A DNA stretch of 64,000 nt, from the NCBI GenBank assembly GCA_963794265.1, contig CAWCDJ010000001.1, forward strand, positions 248,001 through 312,000. The letters run 5' to 3'. The stretch is from CAWCDJ01 sp963794265 (GTDB taxonomy: Bacteria > Acidobacteriota > Terriglobia > Bryobacterales > Bryobacteraceae). The translations under genes were made by a program, and so were the position numbers. Positions within the stretch are counted from its first letter, which is position 1; every line of letters starts with the position of its first letter. Shown here one piece after another: positions 18,011 through 26,858 of the stretch. The notes under the pieces are model-generated. The model was given only the letters and a program-made list of their open reading frames with translations. It ran no database searches and had not been told where the DNA came from.

Positions 18011-19389
18011 CGCTTCATCTCCTCGAGCCGCTGTTTCGCTTCAGCCAGAGCCGAGGCGACGGCTTGCGGGCCGGTGCCCCCTGGAATCTCGCGCGACTGC
18101 ATCCCTCTCCTGGGGTCGAGCAGGTCGGCCATTCCGGCGGTAAATTGGGGAGCAAACGCCTGCATTTCCCCGGCCGTCCAGGCGGCGGGTTTCCTGCCGC
18201 TGCGAACCGATTCGAGCACGAAGCGGCCGACGATCTGGTGCGCCTGATGGAACGGCGTGCCGGCACGCGCCAGCGCTTCGGCGAGATCGGTGGCCACCAC
18301 CCAGCTCTCTTCGGCCGCCGCGGCGGGGATTTCCGCGCGCAGCTTCGCGGATTCGATCACGGCGCGCGCCATTTCGAGCGAGCCGGCCAACTGATCGGCG
18401 GCTTCGAACAGCGGCACCTTGTCTTCCTGCATGTCGCGATTGTAAGTCATGGGCAGACCCTTCATGGTGACCATCAGCGAGGTGAGGCTGCCCATCACGC
18501 GGCCGCACTTGCCGCGGATCAGCTCAAGCGAATCGGGGTTCTTCTTCTGCGGCATGAGACTCGAGCCGCTGGTGACGCCGTCGCCGAGTTCGAGCCAGCC
18601 GAATTCTTCGCTGGAATAAAGAATCCAGTCTTCGGCGAGACGGCTGAGGTGGATCATCGCGACGCTCGCGGCGTAGAGAAAATCGAGGGCGAAATCGCGG
18701 TCGGCCGAAACGTCCATGCTGTTGCGGGTGACGGCTTGAAAGCCCAGATCGCGGGCGATGGCTTCGCGATCGAACGGGAAGCCGCTGCCGGCCAGAGCAC
18801 CGGAGCCGAGCGGCAGGACGTCCGCGCGCCGCCGGGCCTCGCCGAAGCGTTCCCAATCGCGCGCGAACATTTCGAAATACGCCAGCAGGTAATGCGGCCA
18901 AAGCACCGCCTGGGCCCGCCGCAGATGCGTATAGCCGGGGATCACAGCGTCCGGATAAGCATTGGCGAGATCGAGCAGCGCTCCCATAACACCGCACACC
19001 AGCGAGCGCATCCGGCCGCACTCTTCACCCAGCCACAGGCGTGTATCGAGCGAGACCTGCTCGTTGCGGCTGCGGCCGGTGTGGATCTTATCGGCCACGG
19101 CGCCCGCCTTCTCCTTGAGCTTGCGGATGACGAGCGTGTGGACGTCCTCGTCGGCCGCCCCTTCATAAAACGCGGGGGCGGCCGATTCGGCGCGGATCTG
19201 GTCGAAGGCGGCGACAATCGCGGCGCGCTCTTCGGCGGTGAGGATGCCGACCCGTTCGAGCGCGCGGGCGAAAGCCTGCGAGCCCCGGATGTCGGCATCG
19301 ATCAGCCGCCGGTCGAAATCGAGCGAGCCGGAAAAGCGCTCGAAGACCTCGGAAGGTCCGGTTTCGAAACGTCCGCCCCAGAGCTTCAT
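18007..19389 (-). CDS. argH: Argininosuccinate lyase
   Basis: 460 residues, full length. It starts KLWGGRFE, contains SGSLDFDRRL, HTGRSRNEQVSLDTRLW, and the fumarase/aspartase superfamily signature GSSLMPQKKNPD. It splits argininosuccinate into arginine and fumarate in the cytoplasm, the last step of arginine synthesis. It overlaps argG upstream and argR downstream by four bases each. Confidence 0.98.
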   Translation of the reverse strand: MKLWGGRFETGPSEVFERFSGSLDFDRRLIDADIRGSQAFARALERVGILTAEERAAIVAAFDQIRAESAAPAFYEGAADEDVHTLVIRKLKEKAGAVADKIHTGRSRNEQVSLDTRLWLGEECGRMRSLVCGVMGALLDLANAYPDAVIPGYTHLRRAQAVLWPHYLLAYFEMFARDWERFGEARRRADVLPLGSGALAGSGFPFDREAIARDLGFQAVTRNSMDVSADRDFALDFLYAASVAMIHLSRLAEDWILYSSEEFGWLELGDGVTSGSSLMPQKKNPDSLELIRGKCGRVMGSLTSLMVTMKGLPMTYNRDMQEDKVPLFEAADQLAGSLEMARAVIESAKLRAEIPAAAAEESWVVATDLAEALARAGTPFHQAHQIVGRFVLESVRSGRKPAAWTAGEMQAFAPQFTAGMADLLDPRRGMQSREIPGGTGPQAVASALAEAKQRLEEMKR

Positions 19390-20594
19390 TTGGCTTTTGC
19401 CGCCAGCGCGCGCACTTTGATCGGCAGCCCGACGAGGTTGATGAAGCCGAGCGCATCCTTCTGGTCGTAGCTGGCGCCCATGGTGAAACTGGCGATATCG
19501 AGCGAATAGAGCGAATACGGACTCTGGCGGCTGACGGGTTCGATGTTGCCCTTGTAGAGCCGCAGCTTGATTTCACCGGTGGCCGTCTCGCTCACCTTTT
19601 CGAAGAAGGCGTCGAGGGCTTCGCGCAGCGGCGTGAACCACAGGCCGTTGTAAACCAGCTCGGCGTATTCGAGGGCGCGCTGCTGCTTGTAGTGCAGGGT
19701 GCTCTTATCGAGCGTGAGGGCCTCGAGCTCGCGGACGGCGAACATGATGAGCGAGCCGCCGGGAGTTTCGTAGCAGCCGCGCGACTTCATGCCGACGAAG
19801 CGATTCTCGACCAGGTCGATGCGGCCGATGCCGTGCTCGGCGCCGATCGAGTTGAGCGTTTCCAGCAGTTCGAACGCTTTCATCCGGCTGCCGTTGACGG
19901 AGACGGGCACGCCGTTTTCGAAGCCGATGGTGACCTCGCCGGGTTTGTCGGGAGCCTGGGCCGGGCTCTTCGTGAGCATCCAGATTTCGTCGGGCGCGGC
20001 GTTGGCGGGGTCTTCGAGCGCGCCGCCTTCGTGCGAGATGTGCCAGATGTTGCGGTCGCGGCTATAGATTTTGGTGGTGGATGCGGAGATGGGAACGTGG
20101 TGGACACGCGCGTATTCGATGGCGTCCTCCCGGGAGATGATTTTCCATTCGCGCCAGGGAGCGATCACCTGGAGCTGTGGGGCGAGAGCTTTGTAGGTAA
20201 GTTCGAAACGGACCTGGTCATTGCCCTTCCCGGTGCAGCCGTGGGCGACCGAGTCGCAGCCGGTGGCCAGGGCCACTTCCACCTGCTTCTTGGCGAGCAG
20301 CGGGCGCGCGATGGAGGTGCCGAGCAGGTACTTGTGCTCGTAGACGCCGCCGGAGCGTACCAGCTTCCAGATGTACTCGGAGACGAATTCCTCGCGCAGG
20401 TCCTCGATGTGAACGTCGGAGGCACCGGTCTTGCGAGCCTTTTCTTCGAGGCCGGTCAGCTCATCGCCGCCCTGGCCGATATCGCCGCACACCGCGACGA
20501 CTTCGCAGCCGTAGTTTTCTTTCAGCCACGGAATGATGACAGAGGTGTCCAGCCCGCCCGAGTAGGCGAGAGCTACTTTCTTCGGTTTAGTCAT
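19386..20594 (-). CDS. argG: Argininosuccinate synthase
   Basis: 402 residues, full length. The ATP-pyrophosphatase P-loop is AYSGGLDTSVIIPWL at residues 9-23. Further family segments are HGCTGKGNDQVRFE and RKTGASDVHIEDLREEF. It joins citrulline and aspartate using ATP to form argininosuccinate. It lies 87 bases after argF, across a strong hairpin at 20640-20679, and overlaps argH by four bases. Confidence 0.98.
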   Translation of the reverse strand: MTKPKKVALAYSGGLDTSVIIPWLKENYGCEVVAVCGDIGQGGDELTGLEEKARKTGASDVHIEDLREEFVSEYIWKLVRSGGVYEHKYLLGTSIARPLLAKKQVEVALATGCDSVAHGCTGKGNDQVRFELTYKALAPQLQVIAPWREWKIISREDAIEYARVHHVPISASTTKIYSRDRNIWHISHEGGALEDPANAAPDEIWMLTKSPAQAPDKPGEVTIGFENGVPVSVNGSRMKAFELLETLNSIGAEHGIGRIDLVENRFVGMKSRGCYETPGGSLIMFAVRELEALTLDKSTLHYKQQRALEYAELVYNGLWFTPLREALDAFFEKVSETATGEIKLRLYKGNIEPVSRQSPYSLYSLDIASFTMGASYDQKDALGFINLVGLPIKVRALAAKAK

Positions 20595-20639
20595 AAAGGT
20601 CTACGGTAACACTTGAAAAACGGCGATTCACTTGGGAAA

Positions 20640-20679
20640 TTCCATTCGACGCTCCTCCGCGGCTCCGCGTCGAATGGAA
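20640..20679. repeat. Perfect 13-bp inverted repeat between argF and argG
   Basis: TTCCATTCGACGC at 20640-20652 and its exact complement at 20667-20679 are separated by 14 bases that themselves contain CCGCGG. The hairpin occupies the intercistronic gap. It lacks a T-run, so it is more likely an mRNA stabiliser or partial attenuator than a full terminator. Confidence 0.7.
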
Positions 20680-20681
20680 AC

Positions 20682-21638
20682 TCACGGGCGCGGCTCGGCC
20701 AGAAGCATTAACAGCAGCGCCTTTTGCGCGTGCAGGCGGTTTTCGGCCTGGTCGAAAACCACGGACCGCGATTGTTCCATGATCGAGTCGGTGACCTCTT
20801 CGCCGCGCTTGGCCGGGAGGCAATGCATGAAGACCGCCTCCGGGGACGCCATGGCGAACAGGTCGTCATTCACCTGGTAATCGCGGAACGCCTTCTTGCG
20901 CTTCACGGCTTCGTGTTCCTGCCCCATCGAGGCCCACACGTCGGTGTAGACCACGTGGGCGTTTTCGAGCGCCGGAGCGGCGTCGTGGGTAATCAGCAGA
21001 GAACCTCCGGAGACGGCAGCCAGTCCCTCGGCCTGAACCACCACTTCGGGCGTCGGCGTGTAGCCTTCCGGGCAAGCCAGGGCGAAATCCATACCGAGGC
21101 GCAGCGAGGTCAGCATCAGGGACTGTGCGACGTTGTTGCCGTCGCCCACGAACACCAGCTTGAGCCCTTTCAGTTCGCCGAAATGTTCGCGGATGGTCTG
21201 AATATCGGCCAGCGCCTGGCAGGGGTGCCAGGCATCGCTCAACGCGTTGATCACCGGGACCGACGACCATTCCGCAAGGCCTTCCACCGTGGACTGGGCG
21301 AAAACCCGGGCGACGATGCCGTTTACCCAGCGGTCCAGGTTGCGGGCCACGTCCTTCAACGGTTCGCGCACGCCGATGGGGCCTTCCACGAAGACGGAAC
21401 TGCCGCCCAGTTGGGCGATGGCGATTTCGAAGGTCAGGCGGGTGCGGAGCGAAGGCTTTTCAAAGAGCAGGGCGATCGACTTGCCGGCCAGGGATTGGGC
21501 ATAATCCCGCGGTGAGCTTTTGACGTCGCCGGCCAGGTCGAGCAGGTACAGCAGTTCGTCGTCCGTGAGGTCTAGATCGCGGAGCAGGTCGCTAGTGGAA
21601 GCTTTGAGGATCTGATTGGGAGTCATGACACTTGCCAT
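20682..21638 (-). CDS. argF: Ornithine carbamoyltransferase
   Basis: 318 residues, full length. The carbamoyl-phosphate site is EKPSLRTRLTFE, followed by HPCQALADIQTI, the ornithine-side DVWASMG and the HCLPAKRGEEV signature near the C-terminus. It makes citrulline from ornithine and carbamoyl phosphate. It is the first gene of the argFGHR cluster. The ATG at 21638 is preferred; a second ATG four codons later is possible. argC, J, B and D are not in the window. Confidence 0.97.
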   Translation of the reverse strand: MASVMTPNQILKASTSDLLRDLDLTDDELLYLLDLAGDVKSSPRDYAQSLAGKSIALLFEKPSLRTRLTFEIAIAQLGGSSVFVEGPIGVREPLKDVARNLDRWVNGIVARVFAQSTVEGLAEWSSVPVINALSDAWHPCQALADIQTIREHFGELKGLKLVFVGDGNNVAQSLMLTSLRLGMDFALACPEGYTPTPEVVVQAEGLAAVSGGSLLITHDAAPALENAHVVYTDVWASMGQEHEAVKRKKAFRDYQVNDDLFAMASPEAVFMHCLPAKRGEEVTDSIMEQSRSVVFDQAENRLHAQKALLLMLLAEPRP

Positions 21639-21650
21639 CGGGAAAGCCTC

Positions 21651-21688
21651 ACTGAATTTTTATTCACCTGGATGAATGATTACACAGT
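21651..21688 (-). promoter_or_regulatory. ARG-box operator upstream of argF
   Basis: TGAATTTTTATTCA at 21653-21666 is an exact match to the core of the ArgR box (TGAAT, four A/T, ATTCA). A second, weaker box begins TGAAT at 21673 and continues GATTACACA, giving centres 20 bp apart, close to the 21 bp of paired boxes in enterobacteria. It lies 13-50 bases before the argF start, over the likely transcription start. A possible -35 (TTGAGT) and -10 (TAATCA) are readable just upstream on the minus strand. Confidence 0.85.
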
Positions 21689-21813
21689 CGAAAGGGAAAC
21701 TCAAGCGGATGGGGGATCACAGGGAATCAGGTTTCCCCCGCACAGCGCGGGTAGGACTCTCTGAAACTGTCCGATCGGAGCGGTCATCTACTCAGTTAAG
21801 ATAGAGGTATCCG

Positions 21814-22665
21814 GTGAGAGTGATCCTGCTAGCGTTAGGTCTCGCGGCTCTTTTGGGAGCGGGAGATCCACAATACGACCGCGCAAAGGCGCTGTTCAAT
21901 CGCACGGAATTCGAGCAGTCGCTGACGGTCCTCCAGGCAATCCCGCAGAAGGATGCGGCGGCTTACGAACTGATGGGCCGCGATTTGTACCTGATGGGTG
22001 ATTTTCGAAGGGCGAGCGAAGCTTTGGAGAAGGCGGCGCAGATGGATCCGAAGAGTCCGGAAATCGCGTCGTGGGCGGGACGCGCATTCGGGCGCCGGGC
22101 GGAGTCCGCGAATTTGCTGATGGCTCCGGGATTCGCCGCACGGGCGCGGCAGTATTTCGAGCAGGCCGTTCAATTGGATCCACGGAACCTCGAAGCATTG
22201 AGCGATCTGTTCGAGTACTATCTGGACGCTCCGGGCTTCCTGGGCGGTGGAGTGGATAAGGCCGAGGCCACGGCCGCCAGAATCGCCCGTATCGACGTGG
22301 GCGAAGGCCATTGGACCCAGGCCAAACTGGCGGAAAAGCGCAAGGAATATGCCAGCGCCGAAGACCAACTGAGGCGCGCCGTGGAGATCAGCCCGCGCCG
22401 CGCGGGAAGGTATATCGATCTGGCGAAGTTTTTGGCGAAACAGGGCAGGTACGAGGAAGCCGAACGGTGCCTGGCGCAGGCCGAGCAGATCGCTCCGAGC
22501 AGTCCGAGCGTGATTTACGCCAAGGCCGACCTCTACATTAAAAACAAACGACATCTGCAAGTTGCGAGGGTTTTGCTAATCCGTTACATGAGTATGAACC
22601 TTACCCCTGACGACCCGCCGCGGTCGGAAGCCGCCAAACTCCTCAGACAGGTACAGGGCGGCTAA
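21814..22665 (+). CDS. Exported TPR protein
   Basis: 283 residues starting with GTG. It has a short signal peptide (VILLALGLAALLGAG) and then TPR units such as AAAYELMGRDLYLMGDFRRA, RARQYFEQAVQLDPRNLEAL and RYIDLAKFLAKQGRYEEAER. TPR proteins act as scaffolds. It is followed after eight bases by a MacB-like permease, so it may be an assembly or adaptor factor for that permease. Confidence 0.85.
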   Translation: MRVILLALGLAALLGAGDPQYDRAKALFNRTEFEQSLTVLQAIPQKDAAAYELMGRDLYLMGDFRRASEALEKAAQMDPKSPEIASWAGRAFGRRAESANLLMAPGFAARARQYFEQAVQLDPRNLEALSDLFEYYLDAPGFLGGGVDKAEATAARIARIDVGEGHWTQAKLAEKRKEYASAEDQLRRAVEISPRRAGRYIDLAKFLAKQGRYEEAERCLAQAEQIAPSSPSVIYAKADLYIKNKRHLQVARVLLIRYMSMNLTPDDPPRSEAAKLLRQVQGG

Positions 22666-22673
22666 GCCCAAAG

Positions 22674-23876
22674 ATGTTTCTCGGCGAAGCCCTTAAGTTC
22701 AGCATTCAGGCGCTGCGCGCCAATCCCATTCGTTCGCTGCTTACGGGTCTGGGAATGGTGATCGGGACCGCCTCGGTGATCCTGGTGGTCACCATTTCGC
22801 TGACCAGCCGGGATTACATTCTGGAGCAGGTACAGGGGATCGGCTCGAACATCATTTTCGCGTACTACGTTTCCGCGGGGCCGGGCAACCCGACGGCGGA
22901 TGCCGATTACATCAAGATGGCGGACGTGGAAGCGGTTCGCCAGGAACTGCGATCCGAGATCGTCGCGGCCACCGGCGTCATGTCCAATTTCGACCGCCTG
23001 CTGATCGACGGCCGGGAGCGCGACGTGAAGGTGATCGGCACCGATCAGGAGTACCAGCCGGTGCGCAACATCGTGATCAGTTCGGGCCGCTTCCTGGACT
23101 CGAACGACATCGGACAGCGGTCCAAGGTGGCGCTCCTGACCGACCAACTGGCCAGGCGCAAGTACGGCAGCACGACCGCGGCGCTGAACCAGGTCATCCG
23201 GCTCTACGGCTTGCAGTTCACCGTGATCGGCACCTTTCACGAGAAGGTGGAGACCTTCGGACAATCCGAGGTAGAGCGCGACACGGTGCTGATTCCGATC
23301 ACGGTGCTGCGGTATTTCACGCCGGTGGAACGGATCGATCCGCTGTATGTACAGGTGCGCTCGCCCCGGGACGTGGACCGGGTGGCGCAGCGGGTACAGG
23401 AGATCGTGGGCGCGCGGCACCGCCCCGGCGCCACCTACCGGGTGGAGACGCTGACGGCCATCCTCAACGCCGCCAAGAACATCTCGATGATCCTTTCGTT
23501 CGTACTGATCCTGGTTTCGGCCATCACCCTGGTGATCTCCGGGATCGGGATCATGAACATCATGCTGGTGACCGTGACCGAGCGGACGCGCGAAATCGGA
23601 GTGCGGTTGGCGGTGGGCGCCTCGGCGCGCGAAATCCTGATTCAGTTCCTTACCGAAGCCATGATGGTGAGCCTGTCCGGTGGACTCCTGGGGATTTTGG
23701 TGGGCGTGGCGATTCCGCTGAGCGTCGCGCTGTTCGCCCAGATCCGGATTCCCATCTCGCCGGTAGCCATCGTGGTGGCGTTCGGCGTCTCCTGCCTGGT
23801 GGGGCTGGTGTTCGGGATTCTGCCCGCGAATCGGGCTGCCCGGCTGAACCCCACCGAGGCTCTGCGGTACGAGTAA
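22674..23876 (+). CDS. MacB-like ABC transporter permease
   Basis: 400 residues, the standard length. The first helix is SIQALRANPIRSLLTGLGMVIG, followed by a MacB_PCD periplasmic domain, and three C-terminal FtsX helices with MLVTVTERTREIGVRLAVGA and ANRAARLNPTEALRYE. It is the membrane part of a MacAB-type exporter or lipoprotein-release-like system. The usual MacB ATPase domain is absent and no ATPase gene abuts it. Confidence 0.93.
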   Translation: MFLGEALKFSIQALRANPIRSLLTGLGMVIGTASVILVVTISLTSRDYILEQVQGIGSNIIFAYYVSAGPGNPTADADYIKMADVEAVRQELRSEIVAATGVMSNFDRLLIDGRERDVKVIGTDQEYQPVRNIVISSGRFLDSNDIGQRSKVALLTDQLARRKYGSTTAALNQVIRLYGLQFTVIGTFHEKVETFGQSEVERDTVLIPITVLRYFTPVERIDPLYVQVRSPRDVDRVAQRVQEIVGARHRPGATYRVETLTAILNAAKNISMILSFVLILVSAITLVISGIGIMNIMLVTVTERTREIGVRLAVGASAREILIQFLTEAMMVSLSGGLLGILVGVAIPLSVALFAQIRIPISPVAIVVAFGVSCLVGLVFGILPANRAARLNPTEALRYE

Positions 23877-23919
23877 GCCAGGCGCTTTTCCACAGCGTAA
23901 GGTTTCGCACCCTTCCTGA

Positions 23920-23971
23920 TTGACGCCATTTGTTCATTCCCATACAATCAGTTTTCGGGAATACGTTCCCG
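23920..23971 (+). promoter_or_regulatory. Promoter and leader hairpin of the ABC exporter gene
   Basis: TTGACG (23920-23925), 17 bases, TACAAT (23943-23948) make one of the strongest promoters in the window. Directly downstream, CGGGAA-TACG-TTCCCG (23956-23971) forms a perfect 6-bp hairpin at the start of a leader of about 75 bases before the ATG at 24030. Confidence 0.7.
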
Positions 23972-24029
23972 CGAGGGCCCTTACTCCTCAGTTTTTCCCG
24001 CCCCACCCTCGGACGCAGGTTCGGTCCAA

Positions 24030-25817
24030 ATGACTCGTCAATATTTCGCATTTTTGCGTCCGTATCGACGCGACTATTACCGCTACCTGTCGGGGGTTGT
24101 TCTCAAGCAGGCCCTGGTGCTGGCCGGCGGGTATTCGCTGGTGTGGGCGCTGCGAATGGGGATCCGGCATGTCTCGGTTCCGGAATGGGCGTTCATGGCG
24201 GGGTTCATCCTTTTCGATGCCACATATCTCAGGCTGGACTTGGGCCTGAACTACCTGTTCTCGGCCCGGGTCAGCTATCCGCTGTTCGGCAAACTGCGAA
24301 CCGAGGCGCTCGAGAAGGTGCTCGATATGCCGATGGCATGGCACCAGAGGCAGAGTTCCGGGGAACTGGTCGGCAGGGTCAATAACGGGGTCGGCAAAGT
24401 AGTGCAGACCACCGAAGGGGTGAGCCGTGAGTTGTTGCCCGCGTTGGTTCAGACGGGCCTCAGCCTGATCCCGCTGCTGTGGGTGAGCCCCGTGACCACG
24501 CCGCCGCTGGTGTTGGCGTTGGGGTTGTTTCTGTGGCTCACGCTGCTCGAAAACCGCCGGCGCCGGCCGTTCGCCAAGCGGCGCTACGAAGGGTACAACC
24601 GCGATTTCGGCCTGTTTTCGGAGAGCGTGCAGGCCATTCAGCCGGTGGTGCAATACGGGCAGGAAGGGCAGGTGCTGCGGCGATACGAGCGGGTGCAGCA
24701 GCGCATCATCGAGCACGGGCTCGAAGAGGCGCGGATCGGGAACCGGTTCGGATTCCGAAGAAACCTGGTGGTGGCGATCGCCCGGCGCGCCTGCCAGGGG
24801 GTCTGGATCTGGCAATTCCGGCACAACACCCTGGATGCCGCGATGATTCTGTACCTGAACATGCTGACCGAACAACTGCTGGCCTCGTTCGCCGGGTACG
24901 CCTCGCTGCTCGAACGCATATACGAAGGCGTGGAGCCGGCTCGCGCCCTGGTGAAGCTCATGGCGGAAAAGCCCGCCATCGCACACGACCGGACGGCCAG
25001 CCGGGTGCGAGTCTCCGAGGAAGCCGGCGTGCGGATGTCGGGAGTGCGCTTCGCCTATCCGCGGTCGAAGCAGGCGGTGCTGAAGGATCTGCACCTGGAG
25101 ATCACGCCCGGCACCGTGCTGGGTATCGTGGGCCGCTCCGGCTGCGGAAAGACCACCATTCAGAACCTGCTGACGCGGCTGTTCGACGTGCAGGCAGGCT
25201 CGGTGGAGATCTGCGGGGAAGACGTGCGGAAGTGGCCGCTCGACCAGTTGCGGGGATTGTTCTCGCACGTCTCGCAGAATGGCGGGGTGTTTTTTTCCGG
25301 CACCCGCATGGTGGACGTGATCCGCTTCACGCGGCCCGATGCGCGCTTCACCGAAGTCGTGAAGGCGGCGAAAGCGGCGTGCATCCACGAAGACATTTGC
25401 CGCCTCCCAGGGAAATACCAGAGCCGCATCGGTCAGGGCGGGCTGACGCTCTCGAAGGGACAGCAGCAGCGCATCGCCCTGGCGCAGGCGCTGGTGGCGA
25501 TGCGGGACCAGCGGAAGATTCTGGTGCTCGACGAGTTCACCAGCGCGCTCGACAGCGAGACCGAAGAGCGCATTCTGAAGAACCTGGGACCGTGGCTCGA
25601 AGGGCGGACCGTGATCATCGTGGCGCACCGGCTTTCGACCGTGCGGAAGTTGGCGGATGAGATCGTGGTGCTCGACCGCGAAGGAATCGTGGAACAGGGC
25701 ACCCACGAGGAACTGATCGCGCGCGGAGGTTGGTACGCCGGAATGGCGCGGCTCCAGGCGGTGGCTGGGGAAGCGGAACACCCCGCCGAACGCAGGCTGC
25801 TGGCTCGCGTAGGATAG
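24030..25817 (+). CDS. ABC exporter, fused membrane and ATPase domains
   Basis: 595 residues, a normal half-transporter. The membrane part covers roughly residues 15-310 with MAWHQRQSSGELVGRVNN, typical of type I exporters. The ATPase follows: Walker A GRSGCGKTT, Q-loop in SHVSQNGGVF, signature LSKGQQQRIALAQAL, Walker B ILVLDEFTSALD and the H-loop VAHRLSTVRK. It works as a dimer moving lipids, peptides or drugs outward. The signature has K instead of the second G (LSGGQ), a common variation. Confidence 0.95.
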   Translation: MTRQYFAFLRPYRRDYYRYLSGVVLKQALVLAGGYSLVWALRMGIRHVSVPEWAFMAGFILFDATYLRLDLGLNYLFSARVSYPLFGKLRTEALEKVLDMPMAWHQRQSSGELVGRVNNGVGKVVQTTEGVSRELLPALVQTGLSLIPLLWVSPVTTPPLVLALGLFLWLTLLENRRRRPFAKRRYEGYNRDFGLFSESVQAIQPVVQYGQEGQVLRRYERVQQRIIEHGLEEARIGNRFGFRRNLVVAIARRACQGVWIWQFRHNTLDAAMILYLNMLTEQLLASFAGYASLLERIYEGVEPARALVKLMAEKPAIAHDRTASRVRVSEEAGVRMSGVRFAYPRSKQAVLKDLHLEITPGTVLGIVGRSGCGKTTIQNLLTRLFDVQAGSVEICGEDVRKWPLDQLRGLFSHVSQNGGVFFSGTRMVDVIRFTRPDARFTEVVKAAKAACIHEDICRLPGKYQSRIGQGGLTLSKGQQQRIALAQALVAMRDQRKILVLDEFTSALDSETEERILKNLGPWLEGRTVIIVAHRLSTVRKLADEIVVLDREGIVEQGTHEELIARGGWYAGMARLQAVAGEAEHPAERRLLARVG

Positions 25818-25925
25818 AAGGCATAGGCCGCTGCTGCACCGCGTCGATCCCCGATTCGTGCGCCGCGGCCGATGGGCGCGGAGCGGTATCTGCGGATTCG
25901 GGATTATCTCTATGCACGCGCGCGG

Positions 25926-26858
25926 CTATAGCGAGTACAGGTCCAGCGCGCCGCTGAACCGAAGCCGGTACCATTCCAGCCGCCCGGTATCGTTTCTCTC
26001 GACGGCGTGGCGGACGTGCGGCGCGTAATTGATCGCGTTGAGGGCCTGCATCACCGGCGCCAGTTCCAGCACGCCTGCCGGACTCAGCCCGTAACCGCGA
26101 ATGAACTCCTGCTTATTGTCGATCGAAAGGTCGTGCAGCGCCAAGGAGAATTCCCATTGCGGAGCCAGGTTGGAAGAGCAGTTTTCCCAATCGAGGATGG
26201 CGCGGATGCGGCCTTCGTCGTCCACCAGAACATTCTTCAGGCGCAGGTCGCCGTGGTTCAGAACGGGGCGAGGCTGGCCGTCCGCCGCATGTTCCAGAAC
26301 CGTCCGAATGCGCTCGAGCCTCCGGGCATCCATCATTCGCGCGGCCTCGAGAACCTGGATGCGCTCTTCCATCCTCAATTCCGTCCGCAGAAAATCGCGC
26401 CAGCCGGGGTTATCGGAAAGGCGCTGCTCCCGCGGGTTGAACTTGCCGCCGAAGCCGTCGCCCGGAATCGAGTTGACGAGCGCGGCGCACCGGCCCATGG
26501 AGCGGATGATGCGCCCGCGGTGGGGATGGATGGCGGCCGGATGGCCGGGAGTTTTGCGCATCACCATGTAAGGAAGCGGGTCGCCGTCGATAGCGAGCAC
26601 CTCCGGCACGGGAACACCCGCTTCGCGCGCTTTGCCCATGGCCCACTGCTCCTTGCGATACGAATCGAGCTTCCGGCTGCCCTCTCCGAGGCGGACGATG
26701 AACTCACCGGCGGGGTGCGTCACGGAGAAGACGGCATTGTTCATGCCGCCGGGCTCTGGCTCGATTCGCCGGGGTTCGCCGCCCAGCAGCCCGGTTACGA
26801 TGCGACGCACGGAATCCGCGGCTTCCCTTCGGCGGTCTTCGGCAACCGGCACGGGCAT
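25926..26858 (-). CDS. Aminoglycoside phosphotransferase (APH)-family kinase
   Basis: About 310 residues from the ATG at 26858, which overlaps the upstream stop as TGATG. A longer frame from 26954 lies wholly in the upstream gene. The kinase motifs are HGDLRLKN (catalytic aspartate and metal asparagine) and ILDWEN (the DxD-like metal site), with the nucleotide region GGMNNAVFSV and FIVRLGEG. The family phosphorylates small hydroxyl compounds such as choline, sugars or antibiotics. The pairing with a HAD phosphatase suggests sugar metabolism rather than resistance. Confidence 0.85.
   Translation of the reverse strand: MPVPVAEDRRREAADSVRRIVTGLLGGEPRRIEPEPGGMNNAVFSVTHPAGEFIVRLGEGSRKLDSYRKEQWAMGKAREAGVPVPEVLAIDGDPLPYMVMRKTPGHPAAIHPHRGRIIRSMGRCAALVNSIPGDGFGGKFNPREQRLSDNPGWRDFLRTELRMEERIQVLEAARMMDARRLERIRTVLEHAADGQPRPVLNHGDLRLKNVLVDDEGRIRAILDWENCSSNLAPQWEFSLALHDLSIDNKQEFIRGYGLSPAGVLELAPVMQALNAINYAPHVRHAVERNDTGRLEWYRLRFSGALDLYSL

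Noticed and set aside
25872..25931. A 19-codon frame reading MGAERYLRIRDYLYARARL
   Set aside because: Too short, no ribosome site, and it overlaps the stop of the kinase gene; likely chance or a tiny gene scrap.
25926..26858. Antibiotic-resistance aminoglycoside kinase
   Set aside because: The APH fold is clear, but the HAD and ROK neighbours and distant sequence favour a metabolic kinase.
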